Source of the DNA: Gymnogyps californianus | Lineage: Eukaryota; Chordata; Aves; Accipitriformes; Cathartidae | DNA: 64,000 nt | Assembly: GCF_018139145.2 (NCBI RefSeq) | Contig: NC_059477.1 | Location: 18,463,522-18,527,521 of the forward strand | Reading direction: 5' to 3' | In this document: positions 25,301 through 39,500 of the stretch, in pieces | How positions within the stretch are numbered: the first letter of the stretch is position 1 | How the letters are laid out: every line of letters begins with the position of its first letter | The notes under the pieces: generated by a model | The model's database searches: none | The model's input: the letters and a program-made list of their open reading frames with translations, nothing else | What the model was told of the DNA's origin: nothing | Made by a program: the position numbers and the translations under genes

Positions 25301-28300
25301 GGGGTTTTTTTTAATGGAATTATTTTGCATTTACTTTTCTCTCAATGTTTTAATTTTTTGAGTCAATCCTGCATTCTGCTTTTCCTGGAGGACAGAGGTC
25401 TCTGCTTGACTGGCAGCAGCTGCTGCTGCTGGGAGTATCTGTTGCCATGCCTAATGGTATGGTTATCATATCCTTGTTAGTCTGGCATTGGGACTACTGA
25501 ATTAATACTCAAATTTGTGGTCTTGTGACTGGTACTGTTGCATTAACCAGAGCTGCATACTGATACCTTATCACTTTCATTTGCAGTTACTGTCACACAA
25601 AAAACCCTGAGAATGGGCTGACTGTAAAATAGCATTCAGAAGCACATGTAGGAATGCAGAAACTGTTTTCTCTTTAAGATAGGTTTTTGCAGCAGGGAGA
25701 GAAGTGGAAGCAGGAAAGGGCAAGGCTGGGGGAGTGAAAAGCTGGGGCAGACCCAGGCTGAGGGCACAGCAACAAGTGATGGAGAAAGCATCCTGCACTC
25801 CTGCGTTTGGGTCTAGCACTCATGTGCCACCAGAAAAGGGTCTCGCCCCCTCTAGTGGCTTGCCTTCCTACTTGGTTGTGATAATGTAAAATTAAATGAG
25901 CACGTGTAACTAGAGTAGTGCCTCCCAAAGATAAGTTGTGACTCTCCTTTAGCTTAGTGTTTCTGGTATTTTTTGGTATTTTTTAGCACTGAAAGATGAC
26001 AGCATGTTTTGTAAGTGTTAAATATAAATCAACTTAGCTATCTTCATGCTTCTTCCACGTTTCCTGATAGACATTTACTCCACATCAATGCAGCCCAGCT
26101 TTAGGCTAAGAATGCTACAAGTGTTTGCAGCTCTCCATGCCAAACCAGCGCTTTACGTTTCTAGGCGAGGATTGAAACCGTTCAGTGCTCACAGTCACAT
26201 TATGTAAGTAGAAGTAGCCTGTTCACACTGCCATCAAGTGGATGCAAGGCATTACGGCACCGGCGTTGTGTTTGAAGTTTCTCATCCCCTTTGTATTCCA
26301 TCAAAATCTTAATAAACCTAGCTTCGCTTACTTGCACGTCTGATTCTGACAACACGTGCAGAGGCCTCTCCTTTCTGCCTGCAATACTGAAGAAGCGGAG
26401 TTAGTTCTCTAAAACTGTGTGCTGACATGGGAAGATAAATCAAGAATTTTTTTGCTCCATAGTTTGTCTGCAACTGACTTACGATAAGAGGTTGATTTTG
26501 GTATCTCAATATCCTTATCACATGTGAATAACTGAGACTTCACTTAATGTAGGCTGAAGTACTCAAACAGTAGTAACTGCCAGAATTGAAGTTGCACTCA
26601 CAACAGCATTCAGAGTTTTCCATGGGCCATGTTTGCTTTTTGAGCAATAATTTGCTATTTCTTCTCCTGTGACTTTGTTGTGTAGCCTCAGACCTTATTT
26701 GCCTCCCACTTTTCATTGTTGTTCTGGAGATGACAAGATGATCAGGTCCAAAAATGGACTCGGACACCTAAAGCAAGATTTCAAGTGTACTTCAGGCATC
26801 TTCACTCAAAAATAGTCTTATGGCTACCTGATCCAAGAAATGCCTTGCACTCAATAGCTACCTCCCTGTTCATCCACAAAGTTATCCAGTGTGTCTGCAT
26901 ACATTGATGCTTCAGTCTGGCAGCGTCATCAATTATTAAAAATTGAACAACCTTTTCTTTTGTTAGATGCTGAAAGTAGCTGAACATTTTCCAACAGGGT
27001 AATTTTTTGATTATTTATAGCTTTATCACATTTTAGATGTTTAAAGTGAATGTTTACATGCTGATATTTTTTTCCCTCGGGCAGAAACTCATTGAATTTT
27101 GCCTTTTTTTCTTTTAATCTACTCAAAATATTTTTTTCCTAAACTATTTTTGAAAATATTTTCTTTGTCAAGCTATTGCATGCCAAAGTTCTGGAAAGGA
27201 AGCCTTGACATTTGGCTATGAGCTGGGATACACATGGCTGGATACACATCAGGGGTACTGTGAGGAGCCCAATGCTGTCCATGTGGTTTAAATAAATGTG
27301 GGTGTTTTTAAATTGCATCCTCAGAACTTTGTCATTCTGCTTTCTAGTTTATGGCTCATTCTACATCTCTCTCGTTTTTCTTCTCCCGTTTCAACATTTG
27401 TATCATCCTTTTTGCAACAGGCAGTGTACCCCAGTGCTGTATGTGAAGCCTGTCTTCCCTCATTGTGTTCCCTTTTTCTTATCCTGTTGCTATCCTTTTG
27501 CTAATGTCTGTTTTCTTCCTACGCTTCGTGCAGATAAGTGCATTTGTGAAGGGGGTAGGAGTCACAATGGATTTGCTGTTTGGTAGAGCTCACCATTTAT
27601 CACTTCTCACTCAGACACTGAACGTGTTGGTGGTAGAAAAGGTCATTCCACAAAATCTTTCGGTGTTATAAGAACTTCTGCATGTTCAGAGGACTACTAG
27701 ATTTCATACCAATGAAAGCTGCTACTGGAGGTTATCACAGCCTGGCACTGTTTGTCATACGGCGTTGTATATCTCCACTTTCAGATATTACTAGAAGTGA
27801 ATACAAGGATGTGGAATATCCTATGTCCCCACTAAATTATTTACAGATAGGAACAACTAACTTTAGTTGATCTATATGATGTACAATGCAGTAGGTCTTT
27901 TCTTTTTGAACCTTTCTTATTTATTAAGCCTTTTTACCATTTTATTTTTATATTGTTTATAATTCTCCTTTGTTTTGCTATCCTATCTCTGTTTGAATTT
28001 AATTTTTATTCATGTAATACTGTTTTATTTCTAACTTACTTTTCTGCAATGCAAAGGGATTTTCTCCTCACTTTCTGCTTTACTCATCCTTGTCATGCAG
28101 GAACCTAAAGGTAGCAATGCAAATGAAAGATACAGCACTAAAAAAAAAACCCAAAAAACCCACAACTGTAGGCACAATATCTAACAAAAAGTTAAAATAA
28201 CGAGGAAAATTGAGAGCATGTGGGAAATATGGAAGTGGTGACTATCCCTTGCCAAGACAGTGGAGCACTTTGTAAGACAGGTCAGCAGAAGGGCTGCTCA

Positions 28301-28500
28301 TCTATTAGACAAAAGCAGAAGCTAAAAAGGGAAAGGATCCACCAGATACAAAGAGAGACAGTTCCAGTCATGATAGCAGTAGTGGAGAACATACATCACC
28401 ACATCTGTGGTGCAGACAGACAACACAGGGTGGTAGGTTGTCTTCTGCTTGCCAGTCTAAATAATAGCATAGCTGAGGGGCTGGCTGTATACCCTTAAAT

Positions 28501-28565
28501 ATGCAAGGAGAAGGAATGTAATGTGGAGAAAAAAGGAGAAAGGGGAGGGGAAAAAAAAAAAAAAA
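28501..28565. repeat. Purine tract ending in poly-A (15)
   Basis: A largely A/G stretch with gga and gaa repeats leads into gaggggagggg and 15 consecutive A. No retroposed body is recognisable upstream, so it is treated as low-complexity sequence. Confidence 0.7.
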
Positions 28566-30103
28566 CAACGCAAAGAACCAACATATCAACCCTGATATAA
28601 ATTGAGCTTCGTACATAAGGTAACTTTAATTGTTGAAAAATTGTCTTGAAATAATAGACAAAGCCTCAGGAATTTTAGTGAGATAATGTTTGCTTTCACA
28701 TTCCCATTTTAAGAGGCAAAATTGGTGATAACTTCAATTCAGTTCAGTCTTCTTGGAAATTGGGTTAGGATACAAATGTATCTTAATTTTTCTTCTTGTC
28801 ATGTTTTGGTCAGTACTAATACTTTCAGAAAGCATTTGTCAGGCTGCTAAGTGCAAAAATATTTCAGGGTAGTTGGTTCTTTGAACTAGAGTTTTAACAA
28901 ACTTCTAATGTACTCTGTTTTTTGACCTCTCATCCCTCAGCCATAGTTATATGCAGCAGTGGTAACTGTGTGGTAACAAGTTTCAGATAAGTGGTAACAA
29001 AGTTTCATGCAAGCTTATGAAATTCTGCAGAAAGTCACCTCTTCATTCTTGCTTTTTCTATGTAGCTGGCAGCTTTGATTACCAGAACATTAATACCTTT
29101 TCCAGAGCCCCAAATTTGTTGGGGTTTTTTTTGTGTTGTAAAGATGAGAACGTCTCCTACCCTAGGTGGGTGGGGGGAAAGTGTATGAGAGGGAGAGAGA
29201 TTAAGTAGTCAAAAAGAGGCAATCCATAAAACAGATAGATTGGTCTGCCTAATGGGGTTATGTAAGTGCTCTGGGATATTATATCTACTTAAAAGAGCAA
29301 AATAAAAGGTAATAGTTCCAATATAGAAGTTAATGTGGTTTTAAGACCCTTAAGTCTTTTTTGTTTAAACAATTTAAACTGTTTGGCAAATAGTACTGAT
29401 ACTGTACTTGTTTTTCAGATGGAAATGATGCCATTTATTTCTTGGGTAGAATCCCCAGTTTATCCTGTGGTGTTTCTCAGCTCTCTGAACTTAGTGTTAT
29501 TATCCACCATCTCTCCTCCTGCAGTGGATTGCTGCAAGGAAATCCTGAAGTTAACTCAGTGCTTAGATGTAATCACTACGTCTATATGGGATTCTTAGCT
29601 GGCTCTTGAATGCCAGAAAGTGCTCCAGGTAAAATATACTCTAGATAAAATTCACCAGTCAACTAAAAACATGGAATCCAGGGTTCGAGGCTTGGTGTTG
29701 ATTTAACTATGACAGCACTCAGATTGGAGTCTGGCATCGGGGGGCAAGGCTTCATTTCTGGGCATTGCAGCTCCTTCTTGGGTGCTCAGCGTGTGCAAGT
29801 GCCAAGCCAAACCTGTAAATAAAGATACTGTGTTTTGTGTCATCATTAATACGTGCTGCTCTTGAACAGTCTTAAACTAAATTCTATTATATGTTGTGAT
29901 TTCTCTTTAGGAAATTGTATGTAATACATCAAATGATTTAAGTAATTATTTACATTCTCTCAAGAGACTAACAGGAGTGGTAAATCTAAAGAGAAAATTT
30001 TCAATGCAAGTGTTATGTATATGATGAATCCTCAGCTTTTATAGGTACGCTTTCAGAAAAGATAAACCTTTATTTTGTCTGTCCATACGTTATTTTTTTT
30101 ACC

Positions 30104-30235
30104 TAGAAGCCCCACTCATGGGCCCAAGACCCCAGTACAGTAGGTGCTGTACAGACAGCGAGCAGGAGGCAGCTTCTCCAAAGAGATGGTAGGAAGTATT
30201 ACAAAAATGACAGATAGGATGTCATAAATACATGT
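30104..30235 (+). repeat. Ancient CORE-SINE/MIR-like fragment
   Basis: The stretch contains 'gcccaagaccccagtacag', 'taggtgctgtacagacag', 'ctccaaagagatg' and 'aggaagtattac' in the same order as an old SINE family abundant in turtle and crocodilian genomes, as I remember its consensus. It is diverged and has no visible target duplications. Confirmation needs comparison with a repeat library. Confidence 0.45.
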
Positions 30236-30665
30236 CTGATGACCTTTTAGTAGGCTTCTGTAGACCTTTTGGACACTTTGAGGGAATTTAATTTTTGCGC
30301 TTTATAAATTTTTCAGCTGAAAGTAGGCCACAAAAAGGAACATCAAGGGAAGAAGAGAAATCACATAATAATAGTCATAGTTGAGAAACTGTAGAAGTGA
30401 CAAACTTTTCACCTCTAAGAACTAGACTAGGGTTGCAGATTGGGCTGGCTCAGGTAGTCACAGGATGGTAGCATTAGGCCAAAAGTTGGATCTAGTCTTT
30501 CGAGGGACAGAATGATAAATAGATACCTATGTTTGCCATACTTGCGTTAATGCAGTTGTATGTTAGTGGTTGCAATACAGTAGAAGGGTCCTGATGCAGT
30601 GTTCAAGATTCCTTTGTATCAAAAACATACTATGTATTTTCCTTACGTGTTATGGTTTAATACTT

Positions 30666-30680
30666 AAAAAAAAAAAAAAA
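30666..30680. repeat. Poly-A run (15)
   Basis: Fifteen consecutive A are followed by an A/C-rich stretch. No associated retrocopy was recognised. Confidence 0.8.
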
Positions 30681-33600
30681 CCAAACAGAAAAACCCACCA
30701 AAACAAAAAACTGTGTTGATGATTTTGCTGTATTAACACAGTTAATGTTCTCAGGAAGTACTCCTAAAGCTACCTCTTGGAATACTTTGTTTTTTCTGGA
30801 CCAGGTTCCATAAATTCTGTTTTGTTCCCATTTCATATTTTTTTGGATCAGCATACTTCAATATACCTTTCTTTCTTGGTTTTTTTTTTTGACATACTAT
30901 GTAGTTATTCATCATAGGCACTGTGTATACTAGAGCACAGACATAGATTCACACTAAGAAAGTTTTTCCTTCCTTTTGTGAAGGCATGTGGATTCTTTTG
31001 GGCAGGAAACTTTCCTTGACTCTGGATGAATACAACTCTATCCTTTTGTAAAAGGAAAAAAAGGCATTATTGATGAATTATGCCCTGTTAGCAGTATTAT
31101 TAAAATGTAGTAACAAAATATTACTCGGTGCTGCACAGGCATAGCAATACAACCCTACTGATGATAATAGGAACCCAGGGTTAAATCTATACACATTATT
31201 TCAAGAAGCTTTCACTATTATCTTCCACTGTCATTTGTTTTCCCTTACTGTGTGGTTTTTTGAAACAGATTTTTGCATTTTTTAAATTAGCGAAAGGAAT
31301 AGGTATACCTCTATCCGGTTGTTAATAAAGCCATAATAAATAACTAATATTAAAATTATGTTCAAGGTATCGTGCAACTGAGTTACACAACACACCAGAC
31401 TTCTGGGGGGCAAGGTTTTATAGATGGTGGGAAGCCTTGATTATAAATGGCCTATTTACTTGTAACTTTTACTGACTTGAGAGCATACCAAGCACAGAGT
31501 TTGGTTCAAATCTGCAGTCCTTAGCTGAGAATCTGTTGTACCTGGCAGAAGTAGTATAAGGAGAGCTCAGCCTGGAGGTAGAGGAATGAGGAGTTGTTTT
31601 AAATTTTCAGGATTATTTGGTACTACAGAGGTCACTGCAATGTTTAGTAGACATTAAACAGTCAAACTCAGCAAGTCTAATTTATTGTGGCTTCTCTGGG
31701 CTGTCTCTGCAGTCTATAAGAGCTCCAAATGCCACCTTGTGCTCTGTGCTACTGTCTTATCCACTTATGCATACAATTCTCACCTGTGTATGTCTGCTTT
31801 CCACCTATATGCATCTTCTCCTACGACTTAGGGAGGAGAAGAGGTGTCAGTGGTCTCCTGAGTTGGAACCAGGGAAGTAAAGGTCAGAATTTGTCCCCTT
31901 CAACTAAAAATCCATCTCCAATTTGCAGAGAACATTATGTTATTCTTTGTGAGAAATGCAGTTAGCTTTCCACGTGAGGTTTTAATTCTCTGTGTGTCTT
32001 TCAATGCTATTGAATTAGGACCCCAATTGTATTTTGTGTTATACAGGATAACACAAATAACTGGGTTGAAGACCATTAGCCAGTTTTATTAGCAACTGTA
32101 TGAATGGGCAGCAGCTCACATCCAAAGAGCTCTCGGACACTGAGATTATAGACTTCCATGCCGCTGGAAGTAAATGAATGTGGTGTTCTGCAGTATAGTT
32201 GAAATCAAGGGACTTTTTATGCAAGATGACTCGCACCATAAAACACAGGGTGACAATCACAACACTCTTCTTTTTCATATCTAAAACAAGGAGAGTGCTT
32301 TTCCTTTCATTGGTTAATGGAATAGTCAGTGCATTATAAATGTGTATATTGGTATTGTCAAGTGTTGGGCTAAACCGTCTTAAAGTTGACAGCTCTAATC
32401 ACTGGGCTCTTCATTTGTTGGCAACCATGTGAAGCAATTAGGCTCCTTTATGGAATGTAAGGCTCAAGTCAGCAGATGTCCCCAAACTGATGTGTGCTTG
32501 TCACAGCCCAAAATGTGGTACGTGCCTGTGTAAGCAGAAATAACAGAGGTTTGAGGGCACATACTAGTGAGAAGTAGCAGAGTCCTGAGTAAGATGGGAA
32601 GAAAGTTTTTGTCTGAAGGCTAACTCAAAGAGGGTTAGCACTTAAAGCAAAAAAATCTTTTCCTGCTTATTTTATGCTTGGTTCGATGTGATGAAACTTA
32701 ATACACTCATTATATAAAATAACATTGCTTCAAAGCAATATTTACTTCCTTAATGTAGTTCTCCCTTTAATGAAACCAACTTGCAGTCACAATTGGGCTA
32801 AATGGGCCTAAAAAGAGGGGGCATCAGTGTGTAAAATTAAGTACTTTTATCAAAATATAAATATTAAATCTGTACCTGCTATCTGTGTTTAATTTTCTCA
32901 TGATCAGAAATAGCTCCTCCTCCTCAATGAAACAAGTCCTTTCCCAACTCGTGTTCGAAGAGTTTCCCCACACGTTTCTAGAAATGACAGAAATGTTTGT
33001 GGTAGCTATTAATGACCTGACTTTTGCCTTCAGAAATCCAAAAAGTGTAAGATGACTGGTTGCTGCCCTTTCACATTTCTCTTGCACTTATGGGAACACA
33101 CAAAATAAGCACAAAGTATCAGTTTGCTTCTGGTATTGTTAAAGTAATACCGTTTCCATTGTCTGCCTTCATATAGCATGTGGGAAGTGAAAGATTTTTT
33201 CATAAATAAGAATTACTTATAAATTAAAGTGTAGCTTGTTGGTTTTGGTTTTTGGTTTTTTTTTTTTCCAAGAATGTAAATGGATGCTGAACACATTAGC
33301 AGGAAGTTGATTTTTATATTCAAAATGAAGCTTCGTGGGTATTTATTTGTGTATTTATTGTAGGTAGTCTCTTAGCTCTAGTGTAGCTGCTGGTAATAAG
33401 TTAAGCCTGTTTAGTTATGGTAGGAAGTGTAACATTTGTCATCATGTAAAACACATGCTTGCAGGATGACTGTGAAAGCCTCAGTTTTCAGTATGCTTGT
33501 CCACATACTGGACAAAGCTCTGGCATGGAAACCCTGGCTTCAGTTTCCTTTGACTTTATGGCACTTCATTTACCAACTGTTATCATCTGAACATAGTATG

Positions 33601-33999
33601 TCTTTATGGAGACATCTCCTCCCAAGGAGACCTAAGAGCTGTGTCACTGCTGCTCAGAGTCCCAGAGAAGGGAAATGTTAATGCTCCTTCTCAGCTGCAG
33701 GACAAGGAGACAGGTCTGAAGCCAGTTACCACTGATCCACAGTGGTAACTAACACAGAAAACAAGCAGTGCTTGTCCAGTGCCTTGGCTGTTCCTCAGTA
33801 CAGAACAACTGTAGGAGAAAAGAAAGAGCTGCTAGGGGGAACAGGAAAAAATGCATTGGTCTTACAGATAACTTTATCTCTGAAGAACTTAAACTTTCAT
33901 ACTGATATGGGAGCAGAGGAAAAAATCTGGTTTTCAATGAAGATTGTTTGGGAAATGAAAACATTTTGTTCTCTGTACCCTTATGGTACTTTCATAGTA

Positions 34000-34110
34000 C
34001 TTTGAAATTGTCCAGTGATGTTCACTTAGAAGCAGTGGCTTGCAGTAACCCTCCAGGTCAGTGGTAGAGCTGAGAAAGAAACCACAACTCTGCTTACTTC
34101 TTTGTGTCCT
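34000..34110 (+). repeat. MIR-like fragment
   Basis: The order 'gtggcttgcagtaaccctcc', 'aggtcagtggtagagctgag', 'aagaaacc' follows the MIR core ('gacttgcccaaggtcacac', 'gtggcagagctgggaatag', 'aaccc'). The similarity is partial but in the correct order and spacing. It would be an ancient amniote insertion. Confidence 0.4.
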
Positions 34111-34326
34111 GGCTACTGGAACTAATCTTCTCTTCCATTAATAAGAGAGAAAATAATTGTATGCTGATTATATTCTGAGTGAGATGGTCACATTTAAGGC
34201 AGCATAAGTGCAGCTTGCATGGGGAAAAGTGAATTGTTGAATTCTGTTAAATGAAATGCCCCATCCTAATTTTGACTTCTTGAGGATCTGGGATAGAAGC
34301 TTTAAGAAGTATAAGTTTGCCCTTAT

Positions 34327-34362
34327 ATATATATATTTTTTTTTTAAGAAAAATATATATAT
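34327..34362. repeat. AT-rich inverted repeat
   Basis: A TA-dinucleotide run followed by T's (34327-34340) pairs with an A-run followed by a TA-run (34349-34362), giving 14-bp arms around an 8-base loop. Because both arms are simple sequence, this may be chance. Confidence 0.7.
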
Positions 34363-36503
34363 TAGCACAACTATGGTCTAGGTCATCATTTCATCTTCTG
34401 TGATTATGTATATATGAACAGACAGACTCTGAAATAAAATGTGTATCAAACCAGAAGTAGCACCTTCGAGAGCAGTGGTTTGATTAATGAATTCTTTGAT
34501 CCTAAGAAGCTGAATGAGAACAATAATATTTGGAAAAATTAGTTAGCACCTGATGTGTTTGAGTTTGTTTTGCTTTAGAAGTCTTTTAGAATTTCACAAA
34601 AAAAAGTGGAGGCACAGCGATACATAACTTTGTTTCAGAGAGCCAGAACACACATAAGACAGCATAACCCCTTTGATTCAGACTCATTTTTCTTAGCAAG
34701 CTTTTTTAGTCTGTTGTTGCAATGAGACCTTGCTTCTGAAATAATTAGGTCTGATCTGGGGGAGCCAAGGAGTCAAGTTTGTCCTGAGCTTGGTAGTGAT
34801 ACTGTATTTCAACGTTAGTCGGGAAATGTGAAAAACGCTAATTCTTTTCCTGTATTTTCTTCTTTTATCTCTTATATTTCATTTCTATTTTGTATGCATG
34901 ATGTACATATGGGTACCTGACTTACTGTGATAAAATTATCTTCTGTATCAATTTGCGAAATATCATCTGAAGTTATGTTTATCTTTATAAAATAATCCTA
35001 ACCATAATGTGTAGTGCTCACTATATTGCTCACTTATGGAAGGAACAAGTCTGAGCTTCTGTTCCTGTCTGGAGCCAAATGATTTGGACTACTTAACACC
35101 AGAGTTAATGGTTTTATTTGGGTGTTTTCTGGCAATACCATGCAGCCAGGATAACAAATATTTTTGACCACAGCTTATGCAATGCTTTCTGCTGTTTAAG
35201 CATGGGTGGTAAAGGATTTAGGAAGATCCAACAGTTCTGAGGGTTTCTTGATTTAACTTTCTGTTTGTGTATAGTATAATATTTTATTTGATACTGTTGC
35301 CAATCTTTACATTTTATTCTTCTGCCTTTCAGATAATTATTGTAAAATTAGGGTGACAACACCATACCCACATCTGAAACAGCACGTCTAAACACAGCAG
35401 CTAAGCATTCTTTCCTACTGTATTGATGATTTTCTGGTAAACGTAGAGGTGTGCATTAAATGATGCACTTTGTCCTCCTTGAGAAGCTACAAAAACTCCT
35501 CATTCTTGGTTTAACCAGCCTAGTTTTCTGAAACACAACATTACCACAATGAGAAATTTCTCTCCTATTCAGGTGTTCATAAAATTGATTTAGCACAAGC
35601 CACTAGAAAGTACAACCCCTTGTAGAATTAGGCAGACCTCAAGAACGATGTAGAGGAAAGATTCCTCAACACCAAAGGATGGGAAGTGGGACCGAGTCTG
35701 GGGTGACATGGAATAGCAAATGTTACATCTGTTCACCTCATCTGTGAACTCTATAGGAAATGTGTAGATACACAGACATTGATACTGTATAAATTACAAA
35801 TTTTGATTTGGTTCCCCCCATGCTGTTTTTTTTTTTACTGTTAGTGTAAAACTACTAAAATAATCACTCTAACATACTTTTGCTACATGATGTAGCTGTG
35901 AGCAACATAATACATTTTTTCATGCTGTTACTATTTATACTCTTTATAATTGAGTTTAAACATGGTGCCCACTGTGTGCTAGTTGAACACGCAGCTTGTC
36001 TCTGACACAACTGCACCACTACAGGTTTTGCAGAGGGAGCTGGTTGTGACATGGTTTTGTCCCAGCAACTGTAAATTTCATTGCTGAGTCTTTTATTACC
36101 CATGAGCCAAAGTAGCATCTCAAGACCCAAAATTCATCCTGAGATGTTATTGGTGAGACAAAAGACACTTTGATTTAAATTTTGCATAAAACTTCAACTG
36201 GGAGTCCATTTTGAGAGGTTTTTAGTGTAGAACTCAGTGTAATTGAACTGGCTTATTGGAGAACTCAGTTGCAATTATTTTGATGATTAGTACGTGTGCA
36301 CACTGAGGAGAGTATTAGGTAGTACATAGCTATCATATTGTATAATACATATTATTACAGTACATAATTATAATACAGTGCATAACATTTTATATGAAAC
36401 TGTGAAATATAGTTTTCTTTTGGTGTTATTATTTATATGCTTAAAGTATATATAGTGGTCTGGCTTACCAGGGAGGCAGCTGAGTTAGCTTTGTTAGTAT
36501 CAG

Positions 36504-36527
36504 AGAGAGAGAGATACACACACACAG
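36504..36527. repeat. Short GA/CA compound microsatellite
   Basis: About ten bases of GA repeat are followed by a CA repeat of about ten bases. It is short and impure at the junction. Confidence 0.7.
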
Positions 36528-39500
36528 CTTGAAGTGAGATCCTATTTTGAATTATTTCAAAACAAAATGTAGAATCTGTGAATGCACTCAGCTAAGGTGC
36601 TCATTTATGGCACTTTTGCTAGCAAGGTGAGAATAGGAGGGTTTAAAAGATTATTTGAGTTCTTATAAAATAAGTGCTTTTGCTTTGAAGGGCGTAGTGG
36701 GGAATATATAAAACTGAATCAGTAAAAATGAAAGCATGAATGCAGACTTTGGTGAAAGGACAAAATTTTGCATGCTTTGCAAGTCATACCAATGACTTTA
36801 AGGAGCTGCAGGAATAAAATGAACAAATTTTAGAAGATAGTTTTAAATAAATACAAAGAAGAACCAATACGAAGTACTATATTGTAATTGTTTTGCTTGT
36901 CTTGGAGGAGTTAAACTGTTCTTGTACTCACGTGTCTGAGCAGAGCTCAGAGTCTGTTTTTTATAGTAAGGTCTATTTTTTCAGTATTTCTTACTCTAAG
37001 TAAAGGTAAGGAAGGAATAGAAAAGGACAGACTGCTCTGGTTTTGCACCTCTGTTCAGCAGACAGCTGGGTATTTGGAGATAAGTAAAGCTGCTCTACAC
37101 AGGTGACTAAGAACAGTCCCTTAGCAGTGAGGAACTGTGACCTGTCAGGTCAGTCTGGGGGTATAAAGGCATCCCCACGCATGCTCTCAAGGTGGATTTG
37201 TTTGCAGTGCATGTTGCAGGCCAGCAGGAATATGCCCTGTAGTGCACGTGGGGCCCTGTCTGCTGCCTGCACAACTGTGTCACTGCTCTGCCACCAGTGA
37301 GACCATGCAAGACTGCTGGTGGTGCAGATATTGCCTGCTAGCCACGTGGATGAAAGCAGATAGTCAGAACTACCCCAAATGCTCCGGAGCCTCCTTTCTC
37401 CTATCAGTATGGATGTAGTCTTTGACTTTCTATGAATCTGCACAGGAGTAAAGATGGATAGATGAGAAGGAAGGAGCGGCAATGCCAATGCAAAAAATGG
37501 CTAATTGTTCCATGTTAGGCCAGCAGCTCTGAGAAATAGGAGATAGAAAAAGTGTGTGTGGTTTTTTGGGTTTTTTTAGTGAGGTTTTTTTCCAGCATCT
37601 GAAATCAGATTTATAGTTGCTAATTAAAAATGAACTGTTTTCAGAATCAAGAATCTCTTTGCACAGAAAGAGGAGCAGCAAGCTCTTTATTTAAATGCCT
37701 TAGGCAATTTGTATAAGGCTATAGAGCTCTTTAGTACTTTGGATTTGATAGTACTGGCACCATCTGTTGGTCTTTTTCAGTGAAATCAATTTATGCTTTG
37801 AGTTCATTTTCTCAGAGACATCATAAAATCCACTGTCACGTAGGTCCCGGTAGAAGTTTTGTCATGAAAAAAGTACCAAGAGTAAATCCTGTTTACCTGC
37901 CTATATAGTATTTCAGGACAATTGACAGGATAGCATGCAGAATTCACCCATTCTTTCTTGGGCTGTTCCAATTCCATGAATAAAGAGAAGACTTTCTTTA
38001 TGGAGGTAGTGAATTTCTTACTATTAAAAAAAACGGCAACATCAAATGAATTAAAGTAAGATAGATGGTTTTTTGGAGAAGCAATAGTTAAATTAAAATT
38101 GGTTGTTCTGTAAGCAGAGATAGAGTTGGAAATAAGAATTTTGAGAGGAGAGTAAACCAATATTAGAAAAAGAAGGCAGAAAAGATTGAAAAATGAGTGG
38201 GTGTAAGGACTACAAGATTGAATGCCTATCAGAAGATAATCTAAGCTAAGACTGATAGTTTCTTAAGCAGATAAAGTTCAGATAAACACACTGGGCATTG
38301 GGAAAATGTTTAAATGCATATGGAAAAGGAATAAAAGCAGAAGGAGAAAAAATGTGGGCAGATGTGCAGTGAGCTGAATTTGAATTTCTCTTTACATCTC
38401 TGTTGTAGTTCTACTCAGCTGTAAGAAGCAAGGTTGTATGACCCAGGGCACTTCCCTGATCATTCAGCCTTGCCTTGGTTAGTATTCATTGCTTGTTTAA
38501 TGACACCTTTTGCAGTCCAAAATTATGGAGACAAAAAAAGAGCAAGCCTGCTCAAATCCTAATCAAAGAACACTGTTCTTTTCCTGCATTTTTTAATAAA
38601 ATATCTATGAGAGGAGAATAGCCTGTACGATGACAGGACAGACTGTTTTCCTATTATTTCTGTAGCTCAAAGACCAGATATCCTTACTCAGTTTGTGAAG
38701 TATTTTACTCCTTGGTACTACAGAATCAAGCTAAGGCTGAATGAACTATGATAATACTTAAAGGTTGCAACTGGAAGTGAAGCCTCGTTTTGTTAGGTGC
38801 TCTGTAAATGTTTAAAGTAATTTGGCCCTAGATTGAACTGTTAATAACATAGGCAGAAGTAAGCCCTTAAGATCAGTAAATTTGCACCAAAGGAGACAGT
38901 AGCGTATTGCTTTCTGAACACAACTCAGCTACCTGAAATCAAATGCCCTCTAGTCTGCAGTTCAATAGCCATATTAATATTAATACCTTACTGGTTTTCT
39001 TCTGAGGCACACAATGAAGTATACATAAGTATATGTTTGAAAGAACCTTGTGTAGCTGGAAGCAAAATGCATGTCTGTATAAATAACTGTTACAGCCTTG
39101 CTTTATATACCTGATTTTCTATATAAAGGCTTGAGGTTTTTTTCCATTTAAACAGAGCTTTGTTTAGATACACAATCACTTTAATCCAAAATTCAAAACA
39201 CCATATGATTTTCAGTATTAAGGGGCAGGATGCTGTGTGCTTACTAGGTGTAAGATTAACATCTTTGAAAATTTACGCTGCAGCAGATCACTGTTTTATA
39301 TCTCTCAGGATGTAACTCATTGTACGGTTCATAATGCTGTTCTCACAGAGAGGTCATTTAGGCAGTTGTTCTGAAGTGTTTTTTCTGTGCCCTTCACCAA
39401 ATTACCCCAAAGAAAGGAAGACAAATGGCCTCATCTGAAGCTGTAGTAAAAACACTTCATGGTCAGTTGCAGAGGAAGCAGAAAAAGATATGTAATTGCT

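Noticed and set aside
37804..38160. 118-codon minus-strand open frame
   Set aside because: No recognisable family, no flanking gene signals, and composition as expected from AT-rich sequence.
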